Counted from the stretch's first letter, positions 1 through 9,843 are shown. The stretch: 64,000 bases of DNA from Methylobacterium sp. FF17 (GCF_025813715.1 NZ_CP107532.1:1984001-2048000); one strand, 5' to 3'. The notes: generated by a model not told the origin, from the sequence alone. Numbers and translations: made by a program.

Positions 1-2
1 GC

Positions 3-35
3 GCCGCCTGGCTGAACATCCGCGCGGACGGTTGA
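3..35 (+). CDS. C-terminal end of an upstream gene (partial)
   Basis: From base 3 one frame is open to a TGA at 33-35 and encodes only AAWLNIRADG. The following P450 gene begins just after it, so this is plausibly the tail of an upstream co-directional gene cut by the window edge. Ten residues are too few to name a family. Confidence 0.3.
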   Translation, partial: AAWLNIRADG

Positions 36-66
36 GTTGGATGCGGGCCCGGCCCGACCGGGGGCC

Positions 67-1362
67 ATGCTGGATGCCCGGATGACCCTGAACCCCGCCA
101 CGCTGCGCGCCCGTGACACGGCTGCCCTCCCACGCGACCGCGCCTTCGACAGCACCCTGGCGCTGCTCTCGGAGGGGTATGCCTTCATCCCGAACCGCTG
201 CCGGCGCCACGGCTCCGACCTGTTCGCGACGCGGCTCATGCTGAGTCCCGCCCTGTGCATATCGGGGGCGGACGCCGCGCGCCACTTCTACGACGACCAT
301 CGCTTCACGCGTCGCCACGCCCTGCCGCCGACCTCCTTCGCGCTGATCCAGGACCACGGCAGCGTGATGGTGATGGATGGCGAGGCGCATGTCCGACGCA
401 AGGCGATGTTCCTCTCCCTCGTCGGTCCGGAGGCTCTGCGGCGCCTCGCCGATCTGACGGTCCGGCACTGGCGGGAGGCGGTCGCGCGCTGGTCGCGGGC
501 GGATGCGGTCATCCTCCTCGACGAGGCGCACGGCGTCCTCACGGCGGCGATCTGCGAATGGGCCGGACTTCCGCTGGAACCGGAGGAGGCCCGGGCGCGG
601 GCGGCCGAGTTCGCCGCGATGATCGCCGGCACGGGTGCGATCGGCCCGCGGAACTGGCGGGGGCATCTCCTGCGCGCCCGCACCGAGCGCTGGGCACGCC
701 GGGTCGTGACGGAAATCCGCGAGGGCCGGCGGGCGGTGCCGGAGGGGGCGGCCCGCGCCATCGCGGAGCACTGCGACCGCGAGGGCCGCTACCTCGACGT
801 GAAGACCGCCGGGGTCGAACTCATCAACGTCCTGCGCCCGACCGTCGCCAATGCCCGCTACGTCGTGTTCTGCGCCATGGCCCTGCGGGACAATCCAGCC
901 TGCCGGAAGGCCCTCCGGGGCGGTGATCCGGCGGCGCTCACGCGCTTTGCCCTGGAGGTCCGCCGCGCCTACCCGTTCATCCCCTTCATCGGCGGGCGGG
1001 TGCGCGAGCCCTTCACCTGGCACGGACACGACTTCACGGCGGGCACCTGGGTGCTGATGGACCTCTACGGCACCAACCACGATCCCCGCCTCTGGCCCGA
1101 CCCGGACCGTTTCGATCCGGAGCGCTTCCGGGACGCGTGTCTCGATCCCTTCAATCTCGTTTCCCACGGCGGCGGTTCGGCCGCGAGCGGCCATCGCTGC
1201 CCGGGCGAAGGCATCTCCCAGGTCCTGATCGAGACCCTCGCGGACGAACTCGCCAACCGCATGACCTACACGGTGCCGCCGCAGGATCTGACCCTCGATC
1301 TCGCCTACATTCCCGCCCGCCCGCGCAGCGGGTTCGTGATGCGCGCGGTTCGGGCGGTCTGA
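67..1362 (+). CDS. CYP152-family cytochrome P450 (fatty-acid peroxygenase/decarboxylase)
   Basis: Cytoplasmic haem-thiolate enzyme that uses H2O2 to hydroxylate or decarboxylate fatty acids. With the ATG at 67 it has 431 residues. It opens with the family pattern FDSTLALLSEGYAFI and shares long blocks with Bacillus P450 BSbeta (DLYGTNHDPRLW, RRAYPFIPFIGG). The haem loop GHRCPGEG puts the ligand Cys at residue 378. Arg257-Pro258 (in NVLRPTVA) match the Arg-Pro pair that binds the substrate carboxylate and replaces the usual P450 acid-alcohol pair. The position equivalent to BSbeta Gln85/OleT His85 is Met101 (in GSVMVMDG), so whether hydroxylation or decarboxylation dominates cannot be read from this residue. 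Other possible starts are TTG 37 and ATG 82. Confidence 0.93.
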   Translation: MLDARMTLNPATLRARDTAALPRDRAFDSTLALLSEGYAFIPNRCRRHGSDLFATRLMLSPALCISGADAARHFYDDHRFTRRHALPPTSFALIQDHGSVMVMDGEAHVRRKAMFLSLVGPEALRRLADLTVRHWREAVARWSRADAVILLDEAHGVLTAAICEWAGLPLEPEEARARAAEFAAMIAGTGAIGPRNWRGHLLRARTERWARRVVTEIREGRRAVPEGAARAIAEHCDREGRYLDVKTAGVELINVLRPTVANARYVVFCAMALRDNPACRKALRGGDPAALTRFALEVRRAYPFIPFIGGRVREPFTWHGHDFTAGTWVLMDLYGTNHDPRLWPDPDRFDPERFRDACLDPFNLVSHGGGSAASGHRCPGEGISQVLIETLADELANRMTYTVPPQDLTLDLAYIPARPRSGFVMRAVRAV

Positions 1363-1440
1363 GGGGGGCGTGGCCTTCGGCTTCGCGGGAGAGACCGGCT
1401 TCCGCCATGTCTCACACCGACCCCGGCTCATGGTGGGGTA

Positions 1441-4095
1441 TCAGGAGGCCGATGCGGCCTGGGCGAGGGCCCCTCGGAGCGTGCATGCAGGCGCCAGGAC
1501 CGCGTGCTCGTCGCGGATGAGTTTCAGCACGTCGCGCGCCGGAATGGCCGGACTGAAGAGGAAGCCCTGTGCCTCCGTGCAGCCCTCGGCCGTGACGAAC
1601 TCGAGCTGCTCCCGGGTCTCCACGCCCTCGGCCGTGACGTGGGCGCCGAGCTGGCCGGCGAGCGTCACGATCGCCCGGACGATCGCAGCCGTCTTCGGGC
1701 TTCGCACCGCGCTGACGAAGGAGCGATCGATCTTCACGGTGTCGAAGCCGAAGCGATGGAGGTAGCTCAAGCTGGAATAGCCGGTTCCGAAATCGTCCAG
1801 GGCGATGCGAACCCCGAGGGCCCGCAAGCGGTGGATGCTCGCGCCGACGGCCTCGGCATCCTGCATCAGGATCGTTTCGGTGATCTCGAGTTCGAGCCGG
1901 TGAGGCGCCAGTCCGGAACGCGCCAGGGCGTGGATCACGGTCTCCTCCAGGTTGGCCCGCTGGAACTGGAGCGCCGAGACGTTGACGGCGACCTTCAGGT
2001 GATCCGGCCATGAGGCCGCCTCGTGACAGGCTTCCTTCAGGGCCCAGGCCCCCAGGGAGACGATCAGGCCCGTCTCCTCCGCGAGCGGAACGAACTCGCT
2101 CGGCGGGATGGCCCCCCGGAGGGGATGATGCCAGCGCATCAGGGCCTCGAAACCCGTGACGGCCCCGGTCGCGAGTTCGATGACCGGCTGATAGTGCAGC
2201 AGGAAGCCGCCACGCTTCATCGTGCTGCGCATGTCCTGCTCGAGCGAGCGGGAGGCATCCTGCCGGACGTCCAAGGGGGAATCGTGAAAGCGGTAGGTGT
2301 TCCGCCCGGCCGCCTTGGCCCTGTACAGGGCCATGTCGGATCGCTTGAAGAGTTCGTCCGCGTCGATCCCGTTTCCCGTCCCCAGGGCGATGCCGATGCT
2401 GGCGCCGACGGCGATCCTCTGGCCATCCAGGTCGACCAACTGGTTGACCGCGTCGATCACGCGGCCCGCCATGCGTCTGACATCCTCGAGATCCCGGATC
2501 TGGCTCAGTACGATGGCGAACTCGTCACCGCCGAGCCGGGCCACGGTATCCCCCTCGCGAACAGCCGTCCTCAGCCGCGCGGCGATGCATTGCAGGAGGC
2601 GGTCGCCGGCCGGGTGCCCGAGGGTGTCGTTGACATGCTTGAACCGATCGAGGTCGCAGGCGAGGACGGCGAATCGCGTGCCGTGCCGCGCCGCATGCCG
2701 GATCTCCGCGTCGAGGCGCTCCCAGAACAGTGTCCGGTTGGGCAGGTCGGTCAGGGCATCGTGAAGGGCCAGATGCGCGATGCGCTGCTCGTCGCACTTG
2801 CGTCGGGTGATGTCGATATGTGTTCCCACGACACGCAAGGGCTCCCCGGCCTCGTCCCGGCTGACGACCTTCCCCCGGGCCAGCAGCCAGAGATGGTGCC
2901 CCTGCCGCGTCCGCAGCCGGTACTCGCATTCGAAGGTCGGCGTCCGGCCCTCGAAATGGTCGCGCAGCACGCGCTGCGAGCGCTCGGAATCGTCCGGGTG
3001 AATGAGGTCGTGCCAGGAGGTGATGTGCGGCCGAATCTCCCCGGCCCGGTAGCCCAGCATCGCGGCCCAATGCTCCGAGAGCTCGACCTTCCCCGTCGGG
3101 ACGCACCAATCCCACACGCCGTCGCTGCCATGGCTGACGGCGAGGGCCAGACGCTCCTCGCTGATCCGCAGGGCATCCTCGACGGCCTTGCGCTCGGTGA
3201 TGTCGCGCAGCGACGTGACGTACCCGGTCGGCTGCTGGGTGATCGGGTCCCGAGCCAGGCTCTGCGAGACCTCCATGCAGACCCAGCCGCCATCCTTGCG
3301 CCGGTAGCGCTGGCAGCTGGAGACCTGATCGACCCGGGCCCGAGTCAGATCCGCGAGCACGCGGCCGAACTCCGCGATGTCGTCGGCATGCACGAAATCG
3401 AGGGGCTTCGTCCCGACCAGCTCCTCCGGATCGTAGCCCAGCACCGCCTTGACAGAGGGCGAGACGTAGCGGCGTGTGGTATCCAGATCCGACCAGATGA
3501 TGACGTCGGTGGTGGTCTCGGCCAGGAGGCGGAAGCGCTGCTCGCTCGCCCGCAGGGCCGTCTCCGCCGCGCAGCGATGGCTCGCATCCAACTCGCTCGC
3601 GCGCTTCGCCTCGTGCAGGCGCAGATGCGCCTCCACGATCAGGGCGAGATCCTGGAGCTGGCGCAGGGCGTGCCCGGGAAACGCCACGCGGGGCGTCCGG
3701 TCCATGATGCAGAAGGTGCCGAGGTTGATTCCTGACCGCAGGGCCAGCGGCACCCCGGCATAGAAGCGGACATGGGGCTCGCCCGTAACGAGGGGGCTGT
3801 CGGCCGAGCGCGGGTCGCTCCGCAAATCCAGGATGACGAGCGGCGTCCTGTCGTCCGCCGCGATGGTGAGGTCGCAGAAGGCGCCCGCCCGGGACACGCA
3901 TTCGGCCTCGATCCCGAACTTGGCCTTGGACCAGATCCTGTTCTCGTCGACCAACTGGACGGCGGCCATCGAGACACCGAACAGGTCCGCCGCCAGGCGG
4001 CAGACGGCTTCGAGGTGAGGCTCGGAGGCCGAGTCCAGGATCCGGAGGGCACGAAGGGCCTGGATCCGTCGAACCTCGCCGTCGACATCGTCCAT
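1441..4095 (-). CDS. GAF-PAS-PAS-GGDEF-EAL diguanylate cyclase/phosphodiesterase
   Basis: Cyclic-di-GMP turnover protein of 884 residues, with no membrane segment, so probably a soluble sensor. Domain order: GAF (about 20-160), PAS (about 185-300), PAS (about 310-425), GGDEF (about 440-600), EAL (about 615-865). The cyclase motif RLGGDEF (near residue 520) is intact and is preceded by REGD, an RxxD inhibitory site five residues upstream. The phosphodiesterase motifs EAL (near 649), NVSALQF, DDFGTGYSSL (near 766) and KIDRSFV are also intact, so both activities are possible. The ATG at 4095 was chosen because GAGAGG lies 4 bases upstream and the GAF homology begins just after it; the frame is open further upstream but has no family similarity there. 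It is convergent with the P450 gene. Confidence 0.93.
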   Translation of the reverse strand: MDDVDGEVRRIQALRALRILDSASEPHLEAVCRLAADLFGVSMAAVQLVDENRIWSKAKFGIEAECVSRAGAFCDLTIAADDRTPLVILDLRSDPRSADSPLVTGEPHVRFYAGVPLALRSGINLGTFCIMDRTPRVAFPGHALRQLQDLALIVEAHLRLHEAKRASELDASHRCAAETALRASEQRFRLLAETTTDVIIWSDLDTTRRYVSPSVKAVLGYDPEELVGTKPLDFVHADDIAEFGRVLADLTRARVDQVSSCQRYRRKDGGWVCMEVSQSLARDPITQQPTGYVTSLRDITERKAVEDALRISEERLALAVSHGSDGVWDWCVPTGKVELSEHWAAMLGYRAGEIRPHITSWHDLIHPDDSERSQRVLRDHFEGRTPTFECEYRLRTRQGHHLWLLARGKVVSRDEAGEPLRVVGTHIDITRRKCDEQRIAHLALHDALTDLPNRTLFWERLDAEIRHAARHGTRFAVLACDLDRFKHVNDTLGHPAGDRLLQCIAARLRTAVREGDTVARLGGDEFAIVLSQIRDLEDVRRMAGRVIDAVNQLVDLDGQRIAVGASIGIALGTGNGIDADELFKRSDMALYRAKAAGRNTYRFHDSPLDVRQDASRSLEQDMRSTMKRGGFLLHYQPVIELATGAVTGFEALMRWHHPLRGAIPPSEFVPLAEETGLIVSLGAWALKEACHEAASWPDHLKVAVNVSALQFQRANLEETVIHALARSGLAPHRLELEITETILMQDAEAVGASIHRLRALGVRIALDDFGTGYSSLSYLHRFGFDTVKIDRSFVSAVRSPKTAAIVRAIVTLAGQLGAHVTAEGVETREQLEFVTAEGCTEAQGFLFSPAIPARDVLKLIRDEHAVLAPACTLRGALAQAASAS

Positions 4096-4864
4096 CGTCC
4101 GTCCTCTCGTCGCTCGAAGCACAACCAGAAAACAACCTATATGCGATTTGTGAAGAAAACTTTCAGATTTTCCGGCGAAAAATCGCCTGATAGGCGATCG
4201 GCTCGGTGCTTTGCGAGGTTGGCGGCAACCATCGGTCCGGACTTGGGCCGGACGGGGAGAAATCCTGGTCTGGCGGCTTCCCGTGCGTCGATCGAGGCCG
4301 GACAGGAGATGTCGTGATCGTCGACGGATCGATGGACCGGAGCGTGATCCAAGGCGGTGGCATCGTATGGAACGCGCCCGGGTCGAGTCGGTGACCCAAT
4401 GGGTTGCGAAGGTTTCCTCCCGGGACGGCACGCTGCGTGTCGCGATGGCGCGCGTCCGGTCCCGGTCTCCGCCCGGGACGCGCTGGACGCGCGCGGCATT
4501 GTGAACCCCATACGGATTGGCGGGGTGCCTCGAAGGCGGTAGCGGGTGTGGCCGTCGGCTCGCCCGATGTGGCGACAGGTTCTCGCTGTCGTTGCGAATT
4601 GCGCGCTACGCGTATCCGTGCTGTCTCGGACTGGGAGATGCGGCGCCTGTCAGTATTTCAACCGGCTTGATATGGACCCAAGATAATGCGATGCAATTCA
4701 CATTGCTTGAGATGTCGCCGGTTGCATCTACTGTCCAGACGTTACCCTCGTTTGTGCCATTCTTCGGCTTCGGTCTTGTGACATTCCCGGAGTGGACGGA
4801 CGATGACTCTGTCCCGTGCCGGCTGATGAAGCCCCTGAAGAAAATGATCTTCGAGTAAGACTTG
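4096..4864. other. 769-bp intergenic region with leader hairpin
   Basis: No convincing gene. Bases 4130-4200 and 4660-4740 are clearly more AT-rich than the surroundings, as expected for promoters of the divergent c-di-GMP gene and XRE gene. A weak promoter-like pair for the XRE gene is TTGAGA (4707) - N16 - TACTGT (4729). A 55-codon frame from ATG 4690 ends at 4858, six bases before the XRE ATG, but has no good ribosome-binding site and no recognisable family, so it is not called. Confidence 0.5.
4182..4198 (-). promoter_or_regulatory. Terminator-like hairpin in the leader of the GGDEF-EAL gene
   Basis: ATCGCC-TGATA-GGCGAT is a perfect 6-bp inverted repeat. Read on the minus strand, the direction of the GGDEF-EAL gene, it is followed immediately by TTTTT. 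It lies about 87 bases upstream of that gene's ATG, so it could act as an attenuator if transcription begins upstream of it. No known riboswitch was recognised. Confidence 0.35.
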
Positions 4865-5260
4865 ATGTCGGACGTAAGCAGAGACGGAAGTGCCGGTGAG
4901 ATTGGACTTCGCATCAAGTCGTTGCGACGCTCTGCCGGTCTGAGTCAGGCCAATCTCGGCAGTGCCCTGGGCGTCACGTTCCAGCAGGTTCAGAAATACG
5001 AGAGCGGCCGGAGCAAGATCGCGGCGGAGAAGCTCCACCAGATCGCCCAGGCGCTGGGTGTCGAGATCAGCTATTTCTACGATTCGAAGCCGGCGGCCCG
5101 CGTGGGCGAGAAGGACCCCGAGAGCGTGTCCGTGTCCGCGACGCCGGAAGGAGCGCTCTTCCGCGAGTCGTTCGACCGGATCAAGGATCCGCGCGCCCGT
5201 TACCTCCTCGCGGAGCTCGCGCGGGTCTTCAGCGAGATCGAATCGGGTCGCGAGCGCTGA
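4865..5260 (+). CDS. XRE-family HTH transcriptional regulator
   Basis: DNA-binding regulator of 131 residues. The HTH_3/Cro-C1 domain covers about residues 12-68, with the helix-turn-helix in SQANLGSALGVTFQQVQKYE followed by SGRSKIAAEKL. The C-terminal part (RDPRARYLLAELARVFSEIE-type tail) is a short helical segment as seen in many alphaproteobacterial stand-alone XRE proteins. A TTG three bases upstream (4862) could also start it; the ATG was preferred. It stands alone after a 770-bp gap, and its targets cannot be inferred from the neighbours. Confidence 0.85.
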   Translation: MSDVSRDGSAGEIGLRIKSLRRSAGLSQANLGSALGVTFQQVQKYESGRSKIAAEKLHQIAQALGVEISYFYDSKPAARVGEKDPESVSVSATPEGALFRESFDRIKDPRARYLLAELARVFSEIESGRER

Positions 5261-5430
5261 GCGCGGTCCTCGGGATCCCGAAGTCGCGGATTCCCGCTTC
5301 GGGGGCCCGCCTCCGGACTTCATGCAGAATCGTGCAGCGTAATCCGTTCGAGATGCATTAACCTTCTGGACATCCCCCTGCCGACCGGCCCATGATCGCA
5401 CCCCCTGGATCACTGGCCGAGGCGTGGGCA

Positions 5431-5676
5431 ATGAATGGACATTGGCTCTGTGACACGCCGCAGGGCGTCTTTCGCATCGCCCGCACGCGTCTGGCCCAGA
5501 GGGAGTGCTTCGCCGTCCTGCTGGACGATGCCCTGCTCGGAACCTGCGACACCGCCGAGCAAGGTCTCAGGCTCCTGACGCAGGACCGCGCCTACAAGGC
5601 GGCCTGCGGCCTCGACATCTCCCGTCTGCCGATCCCGACCTCGCTCGCCGGGTGGACCTTCGCGCCGGCTTCGTAG
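5431..5676 (+). CDS. Small hypothetical protein
   Basis: Encodes 81 residues beginning MNGHWLCDTPQGVFRI, with no signal peptide or membrane segment. The pattern (RTRLAQRECFAVLLDDALLGTCDTAEQG) looks like a compact cytoplasmic domain, but I recognise no family. The start was set by GAGG 8 bases before ATG 5431; ATG 5392 in the same frame lacks a ribosome-binding site. Confidence 0.55.
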   Translation: MNGHWLCDTPQGVFRIARTRLAQRECFAVLLDDALLGTCDTAEQGLRLLTQDRAYKAACGLDISRLPIPTSLAGWTFAPAS

Positions 5677-5828
5677 GCCTTTCCCCGGGCTCGCCGGTAT
5701 CGACCGGGGCGGCACTCTTGACTGGACTCGGCCCGGCGCCCAGGCGCCGGGACCGTCGTGACGAGAATTTGACGGGGACGAGCGCCGGAATCCGGGAACG
5801 CCCGGCGACGGGCGACGCTTCCCGTCAC

Positions 5829-5993
5829 ATGGCGGATCTGGACGCACTCCTCGAACGCTTGCGAGCGGAGCAGCATGACCTCATGCGGGGTTCGGACGAG
5901 GACGGCTGGTTGCCGTGTCGGCTCGTCCTGCAGCGCATCGCCGACCTCGAGAGCGCGATCCGATCGGTCGAAGCCCTGATCGAGGACCGCTGA
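5829..5993 (+). CDS. Small helical hypothetical protein
   Basis: A 54-residue acidic, helix-rich polypeptide beginning MADLDALLERLRAEQ, with a heptad-like pattern in both halves. No family recognised. No clear ribosome-binding site precedes the ATG, and the frame stays open upstream to 5505, so the start is uncertain. The amphipathic composition is more protein-like than the overlapping frames. Confidence 0.4.
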   Translation: MADLDALLERLRAEQHDLMRGSDEDGWLPCRLVLQRIADLESAIRSVEALIEDR

Positions 5994-6055
5994 GGGGCGT
6001 TCCCGGCAGGCTCGCCCCTCTCGCTCGCCGAGTCGTCGCACGCGCGGCGGAGCGA

Positions 6056-7402
6056 TCAGTTCGTCGTGCTGGCTCCGCTCACGCGCCAGATCACCTTGCC
6101 GACATCGTCCGACACCAGCAGCGCCCCGGTCTTGTCGAGGATGACCCCGACCGGGCGCCCCTGCGCCTTCTCATCCGCATTGAGGAAGCCAGTGAGCACA
6201 TCGACCGGCTGTCCCACGGGCTTGCCGTCTCGGAAGGGCACGTAGACCACCTTGTAGCCACTCTTCGGCCGGCGGTTCCAGGAGCCGTGCTGAGCCACGA
6301 ACAGGCCGCTCTTCCAGGCTTCGGGCAGGCTGCTCCCCCGGGAGAAGGCGATGCCCAGCGAGGCCGTGTGGGTGCCCACCGCGTAGTCGGGAGTGATGGC
6401 CCGAGCCACGAGGTCGGGCTTCTGCGGCTGCACGCGCGTGTCCACGTGCTGGCCCCAGTAGCTGTAGGGCCAGCCGTAGAAGCCACCGTCACGCACCGAG
6501 GTGACGTAATCCGGAACGAGGTCGCTTCCGATCTCGTCGCGCTCGTTCACCGCGGTCCAGAGCGCGCCGGTGACGGGCTCGAAGCCGAGGCCGTTGGGGT
6601 TGCGCAGGCCGGTGGCGAACTCGCGCATCTGCTTCGTGGCGATGGTGTATTCCCAGATCGCCGCGCGGCCCGTCTCCTTGTCGAGGCCGTTCTCGCCGAC
6701 GTTGCTGTTCGAGCCGACGGTGACGAACAGCTTCTGTCCGTCGGGACTGGCGATGACGTTCTTGGTCCAGTGGTGATTGATGCCCGACGGCAGGTCGACC
6801 ACCTTCTCCGGGGTCGCGGTGATCTCGGTCTGGCCCGGCCGGTAGGGCACCTTCACGAGGGCGTCGGCATTGGCGACGTAGAGGTCGCCGCCGACCAGCG
6901 CCATGCCGAAGGGCGAGTGCAGGCCCTTCAGGAACACGTGGCGCTCCTCGGCGACGCCGTCCCCGTCCGCGTCGCGCAGGAGGACGATGCGCTCCGGGCT
7001 CTTCACCCCGGCACCGGCCATGCTCTTGACCTTGTCTGCCACCCAATCGGCGATTCCCGTCGAGGGATCGTCGGTCTGCGGCTTGTTGGCTTCCGCGACC
7101 AGCACTTCGCCGTTCGGCAGCAGGGCCATCCAGCGGGGATGCTCGAAGCCCTCTGCATAGGCCGCGACCTGCAGGCCGGCCGCCGCCTGAGGCTTCGCGC
7201 CGTTCTCCCAACGAGCCACGCGGGCGATGTTCACCGTGGGCATCAGGGTCGGGTTCGGGGCCGGCAGGGTCGGGCTGGAACCCTGACCCGCCGACGCCTC
7301 CAGGCTCGCGTGTTCCGGATAGACGATGAAGCGCAGGAAAGCGGCGCCTCCGAGGAGAATGACGGCCAGGGCCGTGAGGCCGCGCTTCGTTCCGGTCCGC
7401 AT
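6056..7402 (-). CDS. PQQ-dependent sugar dehydrogenase / L-sorbosone dehydrogenase-like protein
   Basis: Predicted beta-propeller oxidoreductase of the GDH/sorbosone dehydrogenase family, 448 residues, probably periplasmic. An N-terminal membrane anchor (about residues 8-28, [20 protein letters not shown]) precedes a catalytic domain typical of soluble quinoprotein dehydrogenases: [22 protein letters not shown] near the start, then [46 protein letters not shown] and [19 protein letters not shown]. The Asn-Pro-Asn-Gly and HGSWNR blocks are characteristic. The ATG at 7402 places the anchor at the N-terminus. Substrate is not predictable, and PQQ use is inferred from the family. Confidence 0.85.
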   Translation of the reverse strand: MRTGTKRGLTALAVILLGGAAFLRFIVYPEHASLEASAGQGSSPTLPAPNPTLMPTVNIARVARWENGAKPQAAAGLQVAAYAEGFEHPRWMALLPNGEVLVAEANKPQTDDPSTGIADWVADKVKSMAGAGVKSPERIVLLRDADGDGVAEERHVFLKGLHSPFGMALVGGDLYVANADALVKVPYRPGQTEITATPEKVVDLPSGINHHWTKNVIASPDGQKLFVTVGSNSNVGENGLDKETGRAAIWEYTIATKQMREFATGLRNPNGLGFEPVTGALWTAVNERDEIGSDLVPDYVTSVRDGGFYGWPYSYWGQHVDTRVQPQKPDLVARAITPDYAVGTHTASLGIAFSRGSSLPEAWKSGLFVAQHGSWNRRPKSGYKVVYVPFRDGKPVGQPVDVLTGFLNADEKAQGRPVGVILDKTGALLVSDDVGKVIWRVSGASTTN

Positions 7403-8099
7403 GACGATCCCCGTCTGTCGTGCCAGCGGCACAGGCTGCGGGGGAGTAAGCGCCGAAGGCCGATTTGGCTCCCTGGATGCGCCGGGGTGCCGCGCGTCAC
7501 GGTCTGAGACGGTCCTGCCGTGCGAAACCGCCTCGGCGTCTCCCGTCTGCCACATCCGGCGCACGCCGCCCGGTGGCGCACACGAGAGGCGCGTTCGCCC
7601 CGGAATCACGGGTTCCGCGTGACCCGCGCGAAGCACACGGCGCCCATTTCCGGGGCGGGCCATCGATGTCGCGCGCGTCCCGTCCGCCGACGAGCAGGCC
7701 CGCGGAATGCCGCGAGGCCGATCCACGACCCTGGCGGCGCCTAGCCTGGGTAACGGCCCTGATTCGGGCGAGTTCCGGCCGGCGGATGAACTTGCGCGGA
7801 CCGGCGGGAGTGGCCGGATGTGGGTGCGTCGGGCTCGAAATCTCGGTCGCTGCGCAGCACGACTGAGCTTCATCGGCCGGTGATCTGCTGAATTCACGAG
7901 GGCTGCAGCAAGATGTTGCGGCGCAACGAAAAATTCGTGGCGGCGCGGCATGCGGCGGCCGCATGGGTTAACAATGCCTTGGAATCATTCAGGTTTCCAA
8001 GGCATGGCAGCCATGTATCGGCTGGGTTGTCTTGCGTTTCAGGTTCCTGTAGCGCAGGGTACTAGTCAAATAAAACTTGATACGGCTCGAAAAATTATC
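7403..8099. other. 697-bp intergenic region upstream of mqo
   Basis: Divergent gap between the sorbosone-dehydrogenase-like gene and mqo. No frame here resembles a protein family. The mqo-proximal part (8040-8100) is AT-rich and probably holds the promoter. The stretch 7915-8005 contains three inverted repeats, listed separately. Confidence 0.5.
7915..8005. repeat. Three closely spaced inverted repeats upstream of mqo
   Basis: GTTGC-GGC-GCAAC (7915-7927), CATGCGG-CGG-CCGCATG (7949-7965) and ATGCCTTGGAA-N10-TTCCAAGGCAT (7974-8005) are all perfect. The last has 11-bp arms and ends 94 bases before the mqo ATG. None is followed by a T-run, so operators or a structured leader are more likely than terminators. 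Confidence 0.55.
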
Positions 8100-9824
8100 A
8101 TGAGCATTCACGATAAAATGCATTCGCGTGGCCTGTCCGTGCAGCATAGCGCATGGCCGCTGAACCGGCGCCAGATCATCGGCGGTGCCTTGGCCGGGCT
8201 CGCGGTCTCGGCCCTGCCGGGCGCATCCGTGCTGGCAGCGGGCGAGGCCCGGAAGGTGGATGTCCTGCTGATCGGCGGCGGCATCATGAGCGCGACGCTC
8301 GGCGTCTGGTTGCGCGAACTGGAGCCCGACTGGTCGCTGGAGATGGTCGAGCGCCTGGACGGCGTCGCCCTGGAGAGCTCCAACGGCTGGAACAACGCCG
8401 GCACCGGCCACTCGGCGCTGGCCGAGTTGAACTACACGCCCGAGGATTCGAAGGGCAACGTCCGGATCGACCAGGCGATCAAGATCAACGAGGCCTTCCA
8501 GATCACCCGCCAGTTCCTGGCGTGGCAGGTCCAGAAGGGCGTCCTGAAGAACCCGCGCTCGTTCATCAACTCGACCCCGCACATGAGCTTCGTCTGGGGC
8601 GACGACAACATCACCTTCCTGAAGAAGCGCTTCGAGGCGCTGAAGGCGAGCCCCCTCTTCGCCGGGATGGAGTTCTCGACCGACCCCGAGAAGCTGAAGC
8701 AGTGGGTCCCCCTGATGATGGAGGGGCGTGACCCGAAGCAGACGATCGCCGCCACCTGGACCCCGGTGGGCACCGACGTGGAATGGGGCGAGATCACCCG
8801 CCAGTACGTCGCCGCCCTGCAGGCCCAGCCGAAATTCGACCTGCGCGTCTCCACCGAGGTCGAGGGCTTCGCGCGCAACCAGGACGGCACCTGGCGCGTC
8901 ACGTCGAAGAACCTCAAGGACGGCAGCCGTCAGACGGTGGACGCCAAGTTCGTGTTCATCGGCGCCGGCGGCGGTGCCCTGCACCTGCTGCAGGCGTCGG
9001 GCATCCCGGAGGGCAACGATTACGGCGGCTTCCCGGTGGGCGGTTCGTTCCTGGTCAACGACAACCCGGACGTGGCGACCCGCCACCTCGCCAAGGCCTA
9101 CGGCAAGGCCTCGGTCGGCTCGCCCCCCATGTCGGTGCCGCACCTCGACACGCGTGTGCTCGGCGGCAAGCGGGTGATCCTGTTCGGACCCTTCGCGACC
9201 TTCTCGACCAAGTTCCTGAAGGAAGGCTCCTATTTCGACCTGCTGACCTCGACCACGCTGAGCAACGCCTGGCCGATGGTGCGGGTGGGCGTCGACCAGT
9301 ACCCGCTCATCGAGTACCTCGCCGGCCAGGTGATGCTGTCCGACGAGGACCGCTACCAGGCCCTGCGTGAGTACTTCCCCAACGCCAAGAAGGACGAGTG
9401 GCGCCTGGTTCAGGCCGGCCAGCGCGTCCAGATCATCAAGCGGGATCCGGAGAAGGGCGGCGTGCTCAAGCTCGGCACGGAGATCGTCAGCGCCAAGGAC
9501 GGCAGCATCGCGGCCCTGCTCGGGGCTTCGCCGGGTGCCTCCACGGCGGCGCCGATCATGCTGAACGTGCTCGAGAAGGTCTTCCCGCAGCGGGTCGCGA
9601 CGCCGGAATGGCAGACCAAGATCCGCCAGATCGTGCCGAGCTACGGCACCAAGCTGAACGACGACGCGGGGAAGGCTCACCAGGAGCTGGTCTACACGAG
9701 CGAGCACCTGCAGCTCACGCCGCCGCCCCAGCCCACGGCCGCTTCGGCGGTGCCGGCCACGACCGGAAGCGCCACCAGCATCCAGGGCGGCGTCCTGAAG
9801 CCCGTCCCCGACATGGCGCCCTGA
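8100..9824 (+). CDS. mqo: Malate:quinone oxidoreductase with N-terminal Tat-like extension
   Basis: FAD enzyme that oxidises malate to oxaloacetate and passes electrons to quinone (TCA cycle/respiratory chain), 574 residues. The FAD-binding GxGxxG-type motif [16 protein letters not shown] (near residue 58) is followed by family blocks [19 protein letters not shown] and [22 protein letters not shown] is usually a cytoplasmic protein bound to the inner membrane. Here about 45 extra residues come first, including [26 protein letters not shown], which resembles a twin-arginine signal. A low-complexity tail ([20 protein letters not shown]) ends the protein. ATG 8100 is the most natural start in this AT-rich leader. 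Confidence 0.95.
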   Translation: MSIHDKMHSRGLSVQHSAWPLNRRQIIGGALAGLAVSALPGASVLAAGEARKVDVLLIGGGIMSATLGVWLRELEPDWSLEMVERLDGVALESSNGWNNAGTGHSALAELNYTPEDSKGNVRIDQAIKINEAFQITRQFLAWQVQKGVLKNPRSFINSTPHMSFVWGDDNITFLKKRFEALKASPLFAGMEFSTDPEKLKQWVPLMMEGRDPKQTIAATWTPVGTDVEWGEITRQYVAALQAQPKFDLRVSTEVEGFARNQDGTWRVTSKNLKDGSRQTVDAKFVFIGAGGGALHLLQASGIPEGNDYGGFPVGGSFLVNDNPDVATRHLAKAYGKASVGSPPMSVPHLDTRVLGGKRVILFGPFATFSTKFLKEGSYFDLLTSTTLSNAWPMVRVGVDQYPLIEYLAGQVMLSDEDRYQALREYFPNAKKDEWRLVQAGQRVQIIKRDPEKGGVLKLGTEIVSAKDGSIAALLGASPGASTAAPIMLNVLEKVFPQRVATPEWQTKIRQIVPSYGTKLNDDAGKAHQELVYTSEHLQLTPPPQPTAASAVPATTGSATSIQGGVLKPVPDMAP

Positions 9825-9843
9825 ACGGCGCCCGGAAGACGGC

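Noticed and set aside
2023..3735. Long plus-strand reading frame of 570 codons opposite the GGDEF-EAL gene
   Set aside because: It is antisense to a protein with intact GAF, PAS, GGDEF and EAL motifs; it has no recognisable domain. High GC content makes long spurious frames common here.
4690..4858. 55-codon frame directly upstream of the XRE gene
   Set aside because: No ribosome-binding site, no known family, and in an AT-rich leader.
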